From Polaribacter sp. (lineage in GTDB: Bacteria; Bacteroidota; Bacteroidia; Flavobacteriales; Flavobacteriaceae), in the NCBI GenBank assembly GCA_023254055.1, contig JALQYN010000063.1, forward strand, positions 1 to 47,995: 47,995 bases of DNA, written 5' to 3'. This document shows positions 35,519 through 44,346 of the stretch, piece after piece; the stretch's first letter is position 1, and every line of letters starts with the position of its first letter. Made by a program: the position numbers and the translations under genes. Under the pieces are notes generated by a model. It was given only the letters and a program-made list of their open reading frames with translations. It was not told the DNA's origin and searched no databases.

Positions 35519-36334
35519 ATGAGAAAAGTATTTTTATTTATAAGCATTTTACTATTGACTGTTTCTTGTGATACAAATCAAGATAGAGCAGCTGAACTAG
35601 AAACAATTCAGTTTGATGCAAAAAGTTCAAGAAAATCAATAGCAGCTCAAAAACTTGAACAACCTCCGTCAAGAAATAATGAAACAACTATTCAAAGAAA
35701 ATTAATCAAAACAGGTACTATTTCTTTTGAAACGAAAGATTTAGAAAAAACTAGAACTAGTATTGTTAATTTGGTAAATCAGAACAATGGCTATATAGCT
35801 AGTGATAATGAATACAAATCTATTGATAGAATTAGCAGTACTATTTCGTTAAGAGTTCCAGCTGAAAAATTTGATATAATCTTAAGTGAAATTGCAAAAG
35901 GGGTAGAAAAATTTGATTCAAAGAATATTAGAATTTCTGATGTAACAGAGCAATTTTTAGATGTTGAGGCTCGATTAAAAACAAAGAAAGCCCTAGAGGC
36001 AAAGTATTTAGAAATCCTAAAGAAAGCGAAAACTGTTAGGGAAATTTTAGATGTAGAAAGAGAATTAGGAAACTTAAGATCAGATATAGAATCTACAGAA
36101 GGTAGATTGAAATATTTACAAAATCAAATTTCTTTTTCAACATTAAATATTACTTTTTACAAACAAATTGCAGCAAGTGAAACTAGTTTTATAGGTAAAA
36201 TTTCTAAAGCATTTAAAAAAGGATTTGAAAATGTAAAGGATTTTTTCTTGTATTTGATTAATATATGGCCATTTATTATTATTTTGTTCATTCTATTTTT
36301 CTATGTTAGAAAAAGAAGATTGAGAACAAAATAA
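35519..36334 (+). CDS. DUF4349 domain-containing lipoprotein
   Basis: 271 residues: lipobox cysteine C17 (LLTVSC), then IQRKLIKTGTISFETKDLEK and the DUF4349 core with SLRVPAEKFDIILSEIAKG. A coiled-coil (about 145-205; ARLKTKKALEAKYLEILKKA, RELGNLRSDIESTEGRLKYL) and one C-terminal transmembrane helix (about 243-262) followed by a basic RKRRLRTK tail complete it. Predicted anchored at both ends; function unknown. Confidence 0.85.
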   Translation: MRKVFLFISILLLTVSCDTNQDRAAELETIQFDAKSSRKSIAAQKLEQPPSRNNETTIQRKLIKTGTISFETKDLEKTRTSIVNLVNQNNGYIASDNEYKSIDRISSTISLRVPAEKFDIILSEIAKGVEKFDSKNIRISDVTEQFLDVEARLKTKKALEAKYLEILKKAKTVREILDVERELGNLRSDIESTEGRLKYLQNQISFSTLNITFYKQIAASETSFIGKISKAFKKGFENVKDFFLYLINIWPFIIILFILFFYVRKRRLRTK

Positions 36335-36338
36335 AAAA

Positions 36339-37016
36339 ATGAACATTACTTTTTACGGACACGCATGTTTTGGAATTGAGGTAAACGGAATTCATATTAT
36401 TGTAGATCCATTTATAACAGGTAACCCAAAAGCCTCTCATATTGATATTGCTTCTTTAGAAGCAGATTATATTTTAGTAACTCACGCACATCAAGACCAT
36501 GTGTTAGATGTTGAAGAAATAGCAAAAAGAACAGGAGCAATAATCATTTCTAATTACGAAATTGTAAATCATTTTTTGGATAAAGATGTAAAGGGGCATC
36601 ATTTAAATCATGGAGGAACTTTTTCTTGTAAAGAGTTTTCTGCCAAATATGTAAATGCAATCCATACTTCATCTTTTGCAGACGGGTCTTATGGTGGTCA
36701 ACCTGGTGGATTTATACTTACAGCAAACAACAATTCAATTTATATTGCAGGAGATACTGCAGTTAGTTTTGACATGAAGTTAATACCATTATTTGCAACA
36801 TTAACAGCCGCAATTTTACCCATTGGAGACACGTTTACAATGGGGGTTGAAGAAGCAATTATTGCAAGTGATTTTATAGAATGCAACAAAATTATTGGTT
36901 GTCATTTTAATACATTTCCTCCAATAGAAATTAATATTGATGATGCAAAACAGCAGTTTAAACTAAAATCTAAGGAGCTAATTTTATTAGAAATAGGAAG
37001 CTCAATTGAATTATAA
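36339..37016 (+). CDS. UPF0173 metal-dependent hydrolase (metallo-beta-lactamase fold)
   Basis: 225 residues, matching the UPF0173/YtkL family length. MNITFYGHACFGIEVNG, then LVTHAHQDHVLDVEEIAK with the HxHxDH motif, INAIHTSSFADGSYGGQPGG, IYIAGDTAVS (metal Asp) and IIGCHFNTFP (His). The zinc ligands are all present. Physiological substrate unknown. It starts 4 bp after DUF4349. Confidence 0.92.
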   Translation: MNITFYGHACFGIEVNGIHIIVDPFITGNPKASHIDIASLEADYILVTHAHQDHVLDVEEIAKRTGAIIISNYEIVNHFLDKDVKGHHLNHGGTFSCKEFSAKYVNAIHTSSFADGSYGGQPGGFILTANNNSIYIAGDTAVSFDMKLIPLFATLTAAILPIGDTFTMGVEEAIIASDFIECNKIIGCHFNTFPPIEINIDDAKQQFKLKSKELILLEIGSSIEL

Positions 37017-37017
37017 A

Positions 37018-37533
37018 ATGAAAGGAATTAAAATTATTTTAGGAATTGTTACTGTTTTGGTAATTGTGTTTTTTTCAACAGGTTTAATTGTTAAAGAAAC
37101 AACTTATCAAGTAAGAATAGAAATTGAAAAACCAATTGACACCGTTTTTTCAGTATTCAACAATCAAGAATTGATGAAAGAATGGTTAACAGATGTAAAA
37201 TCAGTTGAGCCAATTAATGTTAAGCCAGGCATCGTTGGTAGTGAATACAAAATGATTATAGAAAATGAAGGAAAAGAAATGGAGATGAATGAAAAGGTAT
37301 TGGCTTTCATTCCAAATAAAAAGGTAACTTTATTTTTGGACGCTAATGACATGTTAAAAACAGATGATTATAATTTTAGCTTTTCTAATGGGAAAACAAC
37401 AATTATAAAAGAGGTAATTTGTAAAAGTGATTCTTATCTAATGAGCTGTGTTTTTCCTTATTTTAAAGGAATGTTTACAGAGATAGATCAAAAATATTTA
37501 GATGATTTTAAATCGTATATAGAAAAACAATAA
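37018..37533 (+). CDS. SRPBCC family protein with N-terminal membrane anchor
   Basis: 171 residues from the ATG at 37018 (MKGIKIILGIVTVLVIVFFS), one base after the previous stop (TAAAATG). A single N-terminal helix anchors a START/SRPBCC domain: VRIEIEKPIDTVFSVFNNQE, LMKEWLTDVKSVEPI, EYKMIIENEGKEMEM. The fold forms a hydrophobic cavity for lipids or polyketides; no ligand can be named. Its place between men genes hints at an envelope or quinone-related ligand, but that is inference only. Confidence 0.85.
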   Translation: MKGIKIILGIVTVLVIVFFSTGLIVKETTYQVRIEIEKPIDTVFSVFNNQELMKEWLTDVKSVEPINVKPGIVGSEYKMIIENEGKEMEMNEKVLAFIPNKKVTLFLDANDMLKTDDYNFSFSNGKTTIIKEVICKSDSYLMSCVFPYFKGMFTEIDQKYLDDFKSYIEKQ

Positions 37534-37535
37534 GT

Positions 37536-37925
37536 ATGGAAGTAAATATGATCAGTTGGTTTGAAATCCCTGTTTTAGATATGGACAGGGCTAAGAAATT
37601 TTACGAAACAGTTTTTAATGTAGAAATTTCAATTCAAGATTTTGGAGGAGTTTTAATGGGTTGGTTTCCGCCAGCCGAAGATATTACTGCACCTGGAATT
37701 AGTGGTTCTTTAGTAAAAAGTGAAGGAAATTACATTCCCTCTTCTACTCATGGTGCTGTGGTTTATTTTAATTCACAATCTGGAGATGTTTCAGATGAAT
37801 TGGCTAGAGTAGAAGCGGCAGGAGGTAACATACTACAAACAAAAACGTTAATTTCTAATGAAATTGGATATATGGCATTGGTATTAGATTCTGAAGGAAA
37901 TAGAATTGCACTATACAATAAATAA
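37536..37925 (+). CDS. VOC family protein (glyoxalase-like)
   Basis: 129 residues: ISWFEIPVLDMDRAKKFYET VF opening, beta-alpha-beta-beta-beta modules and closing ISNEIGYMALVLDSEGNRIALY. E and H metal positions of glyoxalase I are not clearly kept, so it may be a binding protein or an enzyme of another VOC subfamily. It starts 2 bp after the SRPBCC gene. The menC start follows within 4 bp of its stop. Confidence 0.88.
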   Translation: MEVNMISWFEIPVLDMDRAKKFYETVFNVEISIQDFGGVLMGWFPPAEDITAPGISGSLVKSEGNYIPSSTHGAVVYFNSQSGDVSDELARVEAAGGNILQTKTLISNEIGYMALVLDSEGNRIALYNK

Positions 37926-37929
37926 ACCT

Positions 37930-38967
37930 TTGCAGGCTACTTATCATAAATATATTCTCAATTTTAAAAGACCTAGCGGTACATCACGTGGAGTTTTAAA
38001 AACCAAAGAAACTTGGTTTATCATAATCACTAAAAATGATAAACATGGAATTGGTGAATGCGGAATTCTAAGAACATTGAGTATTGACGACAGGTCCGAT
38101 TATGAAGAAAAGCTAAAATGGGTTTGTAGTAATATCAACCTTGGATTAGAAAAATTATTAAATGAAGTTTACAACTTTCCAAGTATTCAGTTTGGATTAG
38201 AACAGGCATTTTTGTCTTTGCAAAGCACATCGCCATTTGAATTATTTCCTTCAGAATTTACAAAAGGAGAAAAATCAATTCCGATAAATGGGTTGGTTTG
38301 GATGGGGACTAAAGAGTTTATGAAAATTCAAATCAAAGAAAAAATTTCCTCTGGTTTTACATGTATTAAAATGAAAATTGGAGCTATTGATTTTGATACA
38401 GAATTAGAGTTGTTGACATCAATCCGAGAAGAATTTTCTTCCAAAGATATTGAGTTGCGAGTTGATGCTAACGGAGCATTTACGCCCAAAGAAGCATTAG
38501 AAAAATTAAAACGTTTGTCAGCTTTAGAAATTCATTCTATAGAGCAACCTATAAAACAGGGTCAGTTCGAAGAGATGGCTTTACTATGCGAACAAACTCC
38601 GTTGCCAATTGCGCTAGATGAAGAATTAATAGGTGTTTTTTCTAAAACAAAAAAAGAAGAAATACTACAAATAATTCAACCGCAATTCATAATTTTAAAA
38701 CCCAGTTTAATTGGTGGATTTAAAGGAAGTACAGAGTGGATTGAAAATGCAACAAAGCACAACATTTCATGGTGGATTACATCGGCTTTAGAAAGTAATG
38801 TTGGGTTGAATGCTATAGCGCAATTCACATACACATTGCAAAATAAGATGCCGCAAGGATTAGGAACTGGAGGTTTATATACAAATAATTTTGAAGCTCC
38901 TTTAGAAATTATAAGAGGTAATTTGCATTACAACAATTTAAAGAAGTGGAATTTTAATTTAAGTTAA
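37930..38967 (+). CDS. menC: o-Succinylbenzoate synthase (enolase superfamily)
   Basis: Converts SHCHC to o-succinylbenzoate in menaquinone synthesis. 345 residues taking a TTG start at 37930 (MQATYHKYILNFKRPSGTSR, the family-typical opening); a TTG at 37906 would overlap the VOC gene. Motifs: GIGECGILRTLSIDD, TCIKMKIGAID (catalytic Lys of KxK), ELRVDANGAFT (metal Asp), SIEQP (metal Glu), IALDEELIG (metal Asp-Glu) and LKPSLIGGF (second Lys). A dipeptide epimerase is possible by family, but menA and menE in the same operon decide for MenC. Confidence 0.9.
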   Translation: MQATYHKYILNFKRPSGTSRGVLKTKETWFIIITKNDKHGIGECGILRTLSIDDRSDYEEKLKWVCSNINLGLEKLLNEVYNFPSIQFGLEQAFLSLQSTSPFELFPSEFTKGEKSIPINGLVWMGTKEFMKIQIKEKISSGFTCIKMKIGAIDFDTELELLTSIREEFSSKDIELRVDANGAFTPKEALEKLKRLSALEIHSIEQPIKQGQFEEMALLCEQTPLPIALDEELIGVFSKTKKEEILQIIQPQFIILKPSLIGGFKGSTEWIENATKHNISWWITSALESNVGLNAIAQFTYTLQNKMPQGLGTGGLYTNNFEAPLEIIRGNLHYNNLKKWNFNLS

Positions 38968-38969
38968 AA

Positions 38970-39914
38970 ATGGATTTTATACAAAAAGGTTTTACAGGAA
39001 AGAATAATACTTGGAGGTATTTATTGACAGTGGTGTTGGTGTTTATTGGAATTCAAATTGCTAGTATTCCATTGGTTGTCGCTGCATATTTTCAAGTAGA
39101 TGGAGATTTAGAAAAATTTCAAAAAGGAGCAGAATCTAGTTTTATGAATATAGGAATGAACTCAAGTTTGTTCTTGTTTTTAATGATTTTTACTTTTATG
39201 ATTGGCCTCTTAACGCTGTTTTTATGTGTAAAATATATGCATAAAAAGAGCTTTGTTTCTATTGTAACCTCTAGAACTAAAATTGATTGGAGACGTGTTT
39301 TTTATGCTTTTGCTTTATGGGGAGCTATTTCTGTAGTGTCTATTTTTATTGGAATGTATTTATCTCCAGAGAATTATACATGGAATTTTAAACCGGTACC
39401 ATTTTTTACGTTGTTATTTGTTTCATTTGTGTTTTTGCCTTTTCAAACCAGTACAGAAGAATTAATTTTTAGAGGCTATCTGATGCAAGGATTTGGAACC
39501 TTGGTTAAAAATAGATGGTTTCCGTTACTAATTACATCAGTAATTTTTGGATTGTTACACGGAATGAATCCTGAAGTAGAACGTTTGGGGTATATTCTAA
39601 TGATTTTTTATATTGGAACAGGTTTGTTATACGGAATTACAACATTAATGGATGAAGGAACTGAGCTTGCATTAGGTTTACATGCTTCAAACAATATTGT
39701 TGCGGCCTTTTTAGTTACTACAGATTGGATGGTTTTTAGGACTGATGCCTTGTTTATTGATACCTCTGAGCCTGCAGTTGGGTCAGAAATGTTTATTGGT
39801 GTTTTTGTATTGTATCCAGTATTATTGCTTATTTTTTCTAAAAAATATGGATGGACAAATTGGAAGAGTAAACTATTTGGAAAAGTTGAAATTCCTATAA
39901 TTAATGAAGAATAA
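38970..39914 (+). CDS. CPBP family intramembrane glutamic endopeptidase
   Basis: 314 residues, about seven to eight transmembrane helices. The CPBP/Rce1 motifs are STEELIFRGYLMQGFG (EExxxR), IFGLLHGMNPEVER (catalytic-region His) and LGLHASNNIVAAF (HxxxN). Such proteases release membrane segments or process peptides; the substrate is unknown. It starts 2 bp after menC and overlaps menE by 11 bp, so it belongs to the operon, although no direct role in menaquinone synthesis is known. Confidence 0.9.
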   Translation: MDFIQKGFTGKNNTWRYLLTVVLVFIGIQIASIPLVVAAYFQVDGDLEKFQKGAESSFMNIGMNSSLFLFLMIFTFMIGLLTLFLCVKYMHKKSFVSIVTSRTKIDWRRVFYAFALWGAISVVSIFIGMYLSPENYTWNFKPVPFFTLLFVSFVFLPFQTSTEELIFRGYLMQGFGTLVKNRWFPLLITSVIFGLLHGMNPEVERLGYILMIFYIGTGLLYGITTLMDEGTELALGLHASNNIVAAFLVTTDWMVFRTDALFIDTSEPAVGSEMFIGVFVLYPVLLLIFSKKYGWTNWKSKLFGKVEIPIINEE

Positions 39915-40965
39915 TCAGTTACATAGTAATTTTATACTCAACGGAAATTCTTTTTCCACTTCAAAAGAATTGATTGCTTTTTCCGAAGGTTTATCTAAGT
40001 ATTTACATCAATTTTGCACAGATTGGTTTGATAAGAAAGATTTCGTTGAAATTCAAACTTCTGGTTCTACAGGGAAACCAAAAACCATACAGCTTAAAAA
40101 AGAATTTATGGTAAATTCTGCTTTGGCTACTGGAGTTTTTTTTGATTTGTACGAAGATACAACCGCACTATTATGTATGTCAACTAATTTTATTGCTGGT
40201 AAAATGATGTTGGTTAGAGCGTTTGTTTTGGGTTGGAATTTAGATGTAATTGAACCTGTTTCTTCTCCCTTAGAAAACACAAATAAGAAATATGATTTTT
40301 CTGCAATGGTACCCTTGCAATTACAAAATTCGCTTTCTCAAATCTATAGGATTAAAAAATTAATTGTTGGTGGCGGAGTTGTTTCAGAAGAATTAACTTC
40401 TAAAATTCAAGATGTACCTACCAAAATATTTGCAACTTTTGGAATGACAGAAACGTGTACACATATTGCGGTAAAACAATTAAATGGTTTTAAAAATCGT
40501 ACCTCTAGTGAAGTAGAAAAATCTAGTTACACCACATTGCCAAATGTTTCAATCTCAAAAGATTCTAGAAATTGTTTGGTAATTAATGCACCTAAAGTTT
40601 CAGATGTTCAAATTGTTACAAACGATGTTGTAATGATTATCTCTAAAAATAAATTTAAATGGCTTGGGAGAATAGATCATGTGATAAACTCAGGCGGTAT
40701 TAAATTACATCCAGAAGAAATTGAAAAAAAATTAGCAAAAATTATCAAACAACGTTTTTTTGTAGCTGGAGTTCCAGATGCAAATCTTGGTGAAAAACTA
40801 ATTTTAGTTGTTGAAGGTAAAACAACAACAATCATTTTAAGTAAAGCTAAAAACCTTTCAAGGTTTGAAATGCCAAAAGCAATTTACTTTGTAGATGCAT
40901 TTGTAGAAACAAGCACAAAAAAAATCCAACGTAAAAAAACGCTGGATTCACTTTTTAAACAGTAA
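39904..40965 (+). CDS. menE: o-Succinylbenzoate-CoA ligase (AMP-binding)
   Basis: Activates OSB to OSB-CoA for MenB. 353 residues, shorter than typical 450-residue adenylate-forming enzymes, as is common for flavobacterial MenE. Motifs: IQTSGSTGKPKTIQLKK (P-loop, A3), ATFGMTETCTHIAVKQL (A5), KWLGRIDHVINSGGIKLHPEE (A7-A8) and KIQRKKTLDSL at the end (A10 Lys). Its stop overlaps the convergent regulator gene by 11 bp, with no terminator between them. Confidence 0.92.
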   Translation: MKNNQLHSNFILNGNSFSTSKELIAFSEGLSKYLHQFCTDWFDKKDFVEIQTSGSTGKPKTIQLKKEFMVNSALATGVFFDLYEDTTALLCMSTNFIAGKMMLVRAFVLGWNLDVIEPVSSPLENTNKKYDFSAMVPLQLQNSLSQIYRIKKLIVGGGVVSEELTSKIQDVPTKIFATFGMTETCTHIAVKQLNGFKNRTSSEVEKSSYTTLPNVSISKDSRNCLVINAPKVSDVQIVTNDVVMIISKNKFKWLGRIDHVINSGGIKLHPEEIEKKLAKIIKQRFFVAGVPDANLGEKLILVVEGKTTTIILSKAKNLSRFEMPKAIYFVDAFVETSTKKIQRKKTLDSLFKQ

Positions 40966-42229
40966 TTAAAAAACTTCTTAGGTCCTGGTCTTCTGTTAAA
41001 TTTAGTTTTTTCTTAATTCTGTATCTTGCTGTTTGTACAGATCTTGGATCTATATTTAAAATTCTAGCAATTTCTTTGGTTTGCATGTGTAATTTGATAA
41101 ACATGCAATGCCTTAATTCAGTTTCTGTGAGGGTTGGGTATGTACTAATTAAAGAATCGTAAAAACCATCATAAACTGCATCGAAGTGTAATTTCAACTC
41201 TTTCCATTCGTCTTTGTTGTCGATGATGAAATCGATTTGCTTGATGATGTTTTGAATTGCTTTATTGCTGTCAGAATTTATAAACTTGAGATCTGCTTTG
41301 ATCTCTTTTAAATGCTGCTTATGATACAGTAATTGATTAGAGTAAGAAATCATTTCTTTTTCTTTTTCTAAAGCAGCAGAATTTATTTTTTTAATCTCTT
41401 TTTTGGTTTGCTCTTCATTTTTTTTGTTTCTATACAAGAAAAATAGAAAAGCAGCTATGATAGATAGGAGTAATAATGAGATAAAAGCAAGAAAAAATTT
41501 AAGATTCTGGTTTGTGTTTTTATAAATTTCTAGCTGTGTAGTTGTGTTTTTTAGTAAGAAATTATAATTTAAAACATCAATTTTTGCTTCTAGAGAATTT
41601 TTGTTGCTTATTTGATTTTTAACAACCTCAATTAAAATATTTGGATCATTATGTCCTACAATTTCCATGCTAAAAATACAGTCACTTGAGTAAGGGTTAT
41701 ATTGATGAACACCAACAGCTATGGTATTTAACCCTTCTTTAAAAATAGATTTATCAAAAACCTTTTTGTAAAATATTTTCTCATCTTCAGTATTTACTAC
41801 GTGTAAAGATTTTGTCTCAGCAGTTATGTTTCCTTGTGGCATATTATCCCTATAGAGTTCTTTCCCATTAACATACACAACAGCACCATCATCTCTTTGA
41901 AGCTTGAATTCTATTCCTGTAAATTTTGAAAGGTTTTTTATGTTGATTCTTTTAATAAAGTATTTTACTAAATCTTTATCTTCTTCGCTTTTACCATAGT
42001 TAATATTTGTGGTTACAAACCTATCCCCATATCCAATTGGAGTAACACCTGATTTCCAATTTGAAAAATCTGTCTCCTTGTACCAATTGTCGTTTAAATA
42101 ACCTTGGTCAAAGTAACTCCAAGTGTCTCCGTTTTTTATAAGTGTTTCTTGACAAAAAGCTTGTACACTTAATAACCAGAAAATTAAAAATAGAATTTTC
42201 TTGAAATTTGATTGCTGAATTCTTCTCAT
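40955..42229 (-). CDS. Transmembrane LuxR-type regulator with extracytoplasmic beta-sandwich
   Basis: A 424-residue one-piece sensor-regulator. Signal peptide/first helix about residues 10-26 (ILFLIFWLLSVQAFC). An extracytoplasmic domain (about 30-195) follows the pattern of galactose-binding-like domains of secreted enzymes: NGDTWSYFDQG, NWYKETDFSNWKSGVTPIGY GD, LQRDDGAVVYVNGKELYRDN MP. A transmembrane helix lies at about 247-268, then a coiled coil (about 270-345). The C-terminal LuxR/GerE-type HTH is LTETELRHCMFIKLHMQTKE IARILNIDPRSVQTARYRIK. Flavobacterial relatives usually have TPR or Y_Y_Y sensors instead. Target genes unknown. Confidence 0.82.
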   Translation of the reverse strand: MRRIQQSNFKKILFLIFWLLSVQAFCQETLIKNGDTWSYFDQGYLNDNWYKETDFSNWKSGVTPIGYGDRFVTTNINYGKSEEDKDLVKYFIKRINIKNLSKFTGIEFKLQRDDGAVVYVNGKELYRDNMPQGNITAETKSLHVVNTEDEKIFYKKVFDKSIFKEGLNTIAVGVHQYNPYSSDCIFSMEIVGHNDPNILIEVVKNQISNKNSLEAKIDVLNYNFLLKNTTTQLEIYKNTNQNLKFFLAFISLLLLSIIAAFLFFLYRNKKNEEQTKKEIKKINSAALEKEKEMISYSNQLLYHKQHLKEIKADLKFINSDSNKAIQNIIKQIDFIIDNKDEWKELKLHFDAVYDGFYDSLISTYPTLTETELRHCMFIKLHMQTKEIARILNIDPRSVQTARYRIKKKLNLTEDQDLRSFLITV

Positions 42230-42422
42230 ATTTTATATTTGAGATAAATGTAGTAGTTTTTGTTTAATAAAAATAACATTGTAGTAGATTAGTTGTAGGT
42301 AGGTGTTATTTCTTTCTTTAAAATTAATGTAGTTTTGGATTGTACATTTTATATAAATTATTGGGAAGATTGGAATGAAATCGGGGGATAAATCATAAAA
42401 TCAACAAAATTTATAAAGTGTA
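42230..42422. other. Intergenic stretch upstream of the LuxR-type regulator
   Basis: No gene, RNA or clear repeat is visible. On the minus strand TACATTTA near 42250 is one mismatch from a -7 box, without a clear -33 element, so promoter position is undecided. Confidence 0.3.
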
Positions 42423-42450
42423 AAAAAAAGCCGTATAATTTATACGGCTT
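42423..42450 (-). terminator. Intrinsic terminator of yebC
   Basis: Arms AAGCCGTATA (42428-42437) and TATACGGCTT (42441-42450) with a 3-base loop, followed on the minus strand by a T-run (42429-42422). It is 15 bp past the yebC stop codon. Confidence 0.85.
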
Positions 42451-42465
42451 TTGCTTTTTTATAGA

Positions 42466-43182
42466 TTACATTTCCATAGAGTGATACACATTTTGCACAT
42501 CATCATCTTCTTCTAAACGTTCTAAGAGTTTTTCTACATCAGCCTGTTCTTCTTCAGATAGTTTTTTGGTTGTTGTTGGAATTCGTTCAAAACCTGATGA
42601 TAGTATTTCGATGTTATTTTCTTCAAAATAAGATTGAATAGATCCAAACTGCTCAAAAGGAGCGTAGATGATAACCCCTTCTTCATCGTCAAAAATTTCC
42701 TCCACTTCAAAATCTATCAATTCTAATTCGAGTTCTTCCATGTCAACAGTAATATCTTCTTTTTTTACGGTAAAATTACAGGTGTGATCAAACATAAAAA
42801 TTACCGAACCAGAAGTCCCGAAGTTTCCATCACATTTATTAAATGCTGCTCTAACATTGGCAACCGTTCTATTATTATTATCTGTTGCTGTTTCTACGAC
42901 AATTGCAATTCCGTGTGGCGCATAACCCTCAAATAATACTTCTTTAAAATCTGCAGTATCTTTATCGCTAGCTTTTTTGATAGCGCGTTCTACATTTTCT
43001 TTTGGCATATTAGCTGCCTTGGCATTTTGTATAACTGCCCTTAAACGCGAATTCGTATCTGGATTTGGTCCGCCTTCTTTAACAGCCATTACAATATCTT
43101 TACCAATTCTGGTAAAAGTTTTTGCCATTGCAGACCAACGCTTCATTTTTCTTGCTTTCCTAAATTCGAATGCTCTTCCCAT
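42466..43182 (-). CDS. YebC/PmpR family DNA-binding regulator / translation factor
   Basis: 238 residues with the family start MGRAFEFRKARKMKRWSAMAKTFTRIGKDI, GGPNPDTNSRLRAVIQNAKAANMPKENVERAI (N-terminal helical domain) and GIAIVVETATDNNNRTVANV RAAF, TSGSVIFMFD (domain 2). The C-terminus carries a long acidic run. YebC proteins were described as regulators; one branch relieves ribosome stalling. Branch assignment here is not determinable by eye. Has its own terminator. Confidence 0.93.
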   Translation of the reverse strand: MGRAFEFRKARKMKRWSAMAKTFTRIGKDIVMAVKEGGPNPDTNSRLRAVIQNAKAANMPKENVERAIKKASDKDTADFKEVLFEGYAPHGIAIVVETATDNNNRTVANVRAAFNKCDGNFGTSGSVIFMFDHTCNFTVKKEDITVDMEELELELIDFEVEEIFDDEEGVIIYAPFEQFGSIQSYFEENNIEILSSGFERIPTTTKKLSEEEQADVEKLLERLEEDDDVQNVYHSMEM

Positions 43183-43238
43183 TTTAACTAGTAATTTAAT
43201 TTTGGCAAATATCTAAAATTTTTTGGACAGTGAAAACC

Positions 43239-44330
43239 TTAATCATTAAGATGAATAAATTGTAGATGTCTTCCTGTTTTTTTGAAAATTTCTTTTGCTT
43301 TTTTATGTTGTTCTTCAAATGTTATTAAGTTAGTTCCTTTGCAAATTCCATAAGAATAATGATATTTTAAAATTTCTAAATCTAATTTGGTGAATTTTTT
43401 TTCCTTGAAATATTTCAAAGAAAAGTATCCTTCTTTTGGTAATTTGTATGACCAAGAAAATTGACCTAAAGTTTTTAAAAACATTTTTTTAGACTTCAAA
43501 ATTAAGTCATCTTTATTTTCATACGATCTAGAGTCTATCTTAAGTTTTGCGTGGTAAAATTGTTGTTTTCCATTCCAATAAATTCGATATTCTATATTTT
43601 TACTTTTTAAGCTTGGTTCGTATTTATAATCTTTTTCAGAATTGATACCATAAATAATGTAATTTGATTTCTCTAATTTGTTTATAAATGAAATTTTTAA
43701 TGAATCTACTTCTTTTGATAAGTACTTCGTAAATTTTTTTAATTCTTTTTTTACTTTCCTATCAACATTCTTAGTCATAAATATTTTAATTTCATTCTTC
43801 CAGTAACGAAGTCTTATCTCTTTAGTAGGTTTTTTATAATGATATTTTAGATACACAACATCTTTATATGCTTCTAGAAATGTTGAATCTTTTGGTTGAT
43901 ATGGAACAGAGATTTTTTTGTTATAAAACTCTTTATTATTGATCATTATTAAAGTATCACCATTTCTAAATATAAAGTTATCAATGTCTTTTTGAGTAAT
44001 TACTTTCTTATATCTTTTTTTGTATTGACTCAAAGGCATATATGCTTTATGCTCCTGAACTCTCCCTAATATTTTGTTTTCAGCTTTATTATTGATTTTA
44101 GAAATGTATTCTTTAACTTTAGATTTATCTTTTATTAAAATTAATGTGTCCTTGCCTCTAATTTTAAGATGTTGTAAGTCGTTTTTTGTAAGATCTCTAT
44201 TATATATTTGTTTAAAAACTTTTATTGAGACATAAGTTTCAGAGCTTTTAGATGTAGTTGTTTTTTTCTGGCTGTAGGTAGTTTGAAGGACTAATAGGTA
44301 AATGATAGATAATAAAATGTTCTTTTCCAT
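43239..44330 (-). CDS. Exported hypothetical protein (possible DUF2927-like)
   Basis: 363 residues from the ATG at 44330 (MEKNILLSIIYLLVLQTTYSQ, a good signal peptide); a longer frame reaches into the carboxylase gene and is rejected. Very lysine-rich (repeated KK pairs). The middle part IRLRYWKNEIKIFM, followed by a helix and the C-terminal LTKLDLEILKYHYSYGICKG, weakly resembles DUF2927 proteins, but no HExxH metal site is visible. No recognised function. It lies 16 bp downstream of the carboxylase beta gene, same strand, without a visible terminator. Confidence 0.65.
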   Translation of the reverse strand: MEKNILLSIIYLLVLQTTYSQKKTTTSKSSETYVSIKVFKQIYNRDLTKNDLQHLKIRGKDTLILIKDKSKVKEYISKINNKAENKILGRVQEHKAYMPLSQYKKRYKKVITQKDIDNFIFRNGDTLIMINNKEFYNKKISVPYQPKDSTFLEAYKDVVYLKYHYKKPTKEIRLRYWKNEIKIFMTKNVDRKVKKELKKFTKYLSKEVDSLKISFINKLEKSNYIIYGINSEKDYKYEPSLKSKNIEYRIYWNGKQQFYHAKLKIDSRSYENKDDLILKSKKMFLKTLGQFSWSYKLPKEGYFSLKYFKEKKFTKLDLEILKYHYSYGICKGTNLITFEEQHKKAKEIFKKTGRHLQFIHLND

Positions 44331-44346
44331 AGCGTGGATTTTTTTG

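Noticed and set aside
37906-37930. menC start at 37906
   Set aside because: It would overlap the VOC gene by 20 bp and add MHYTINKP, absent from the family opening; the TTG at 37930 fits better.
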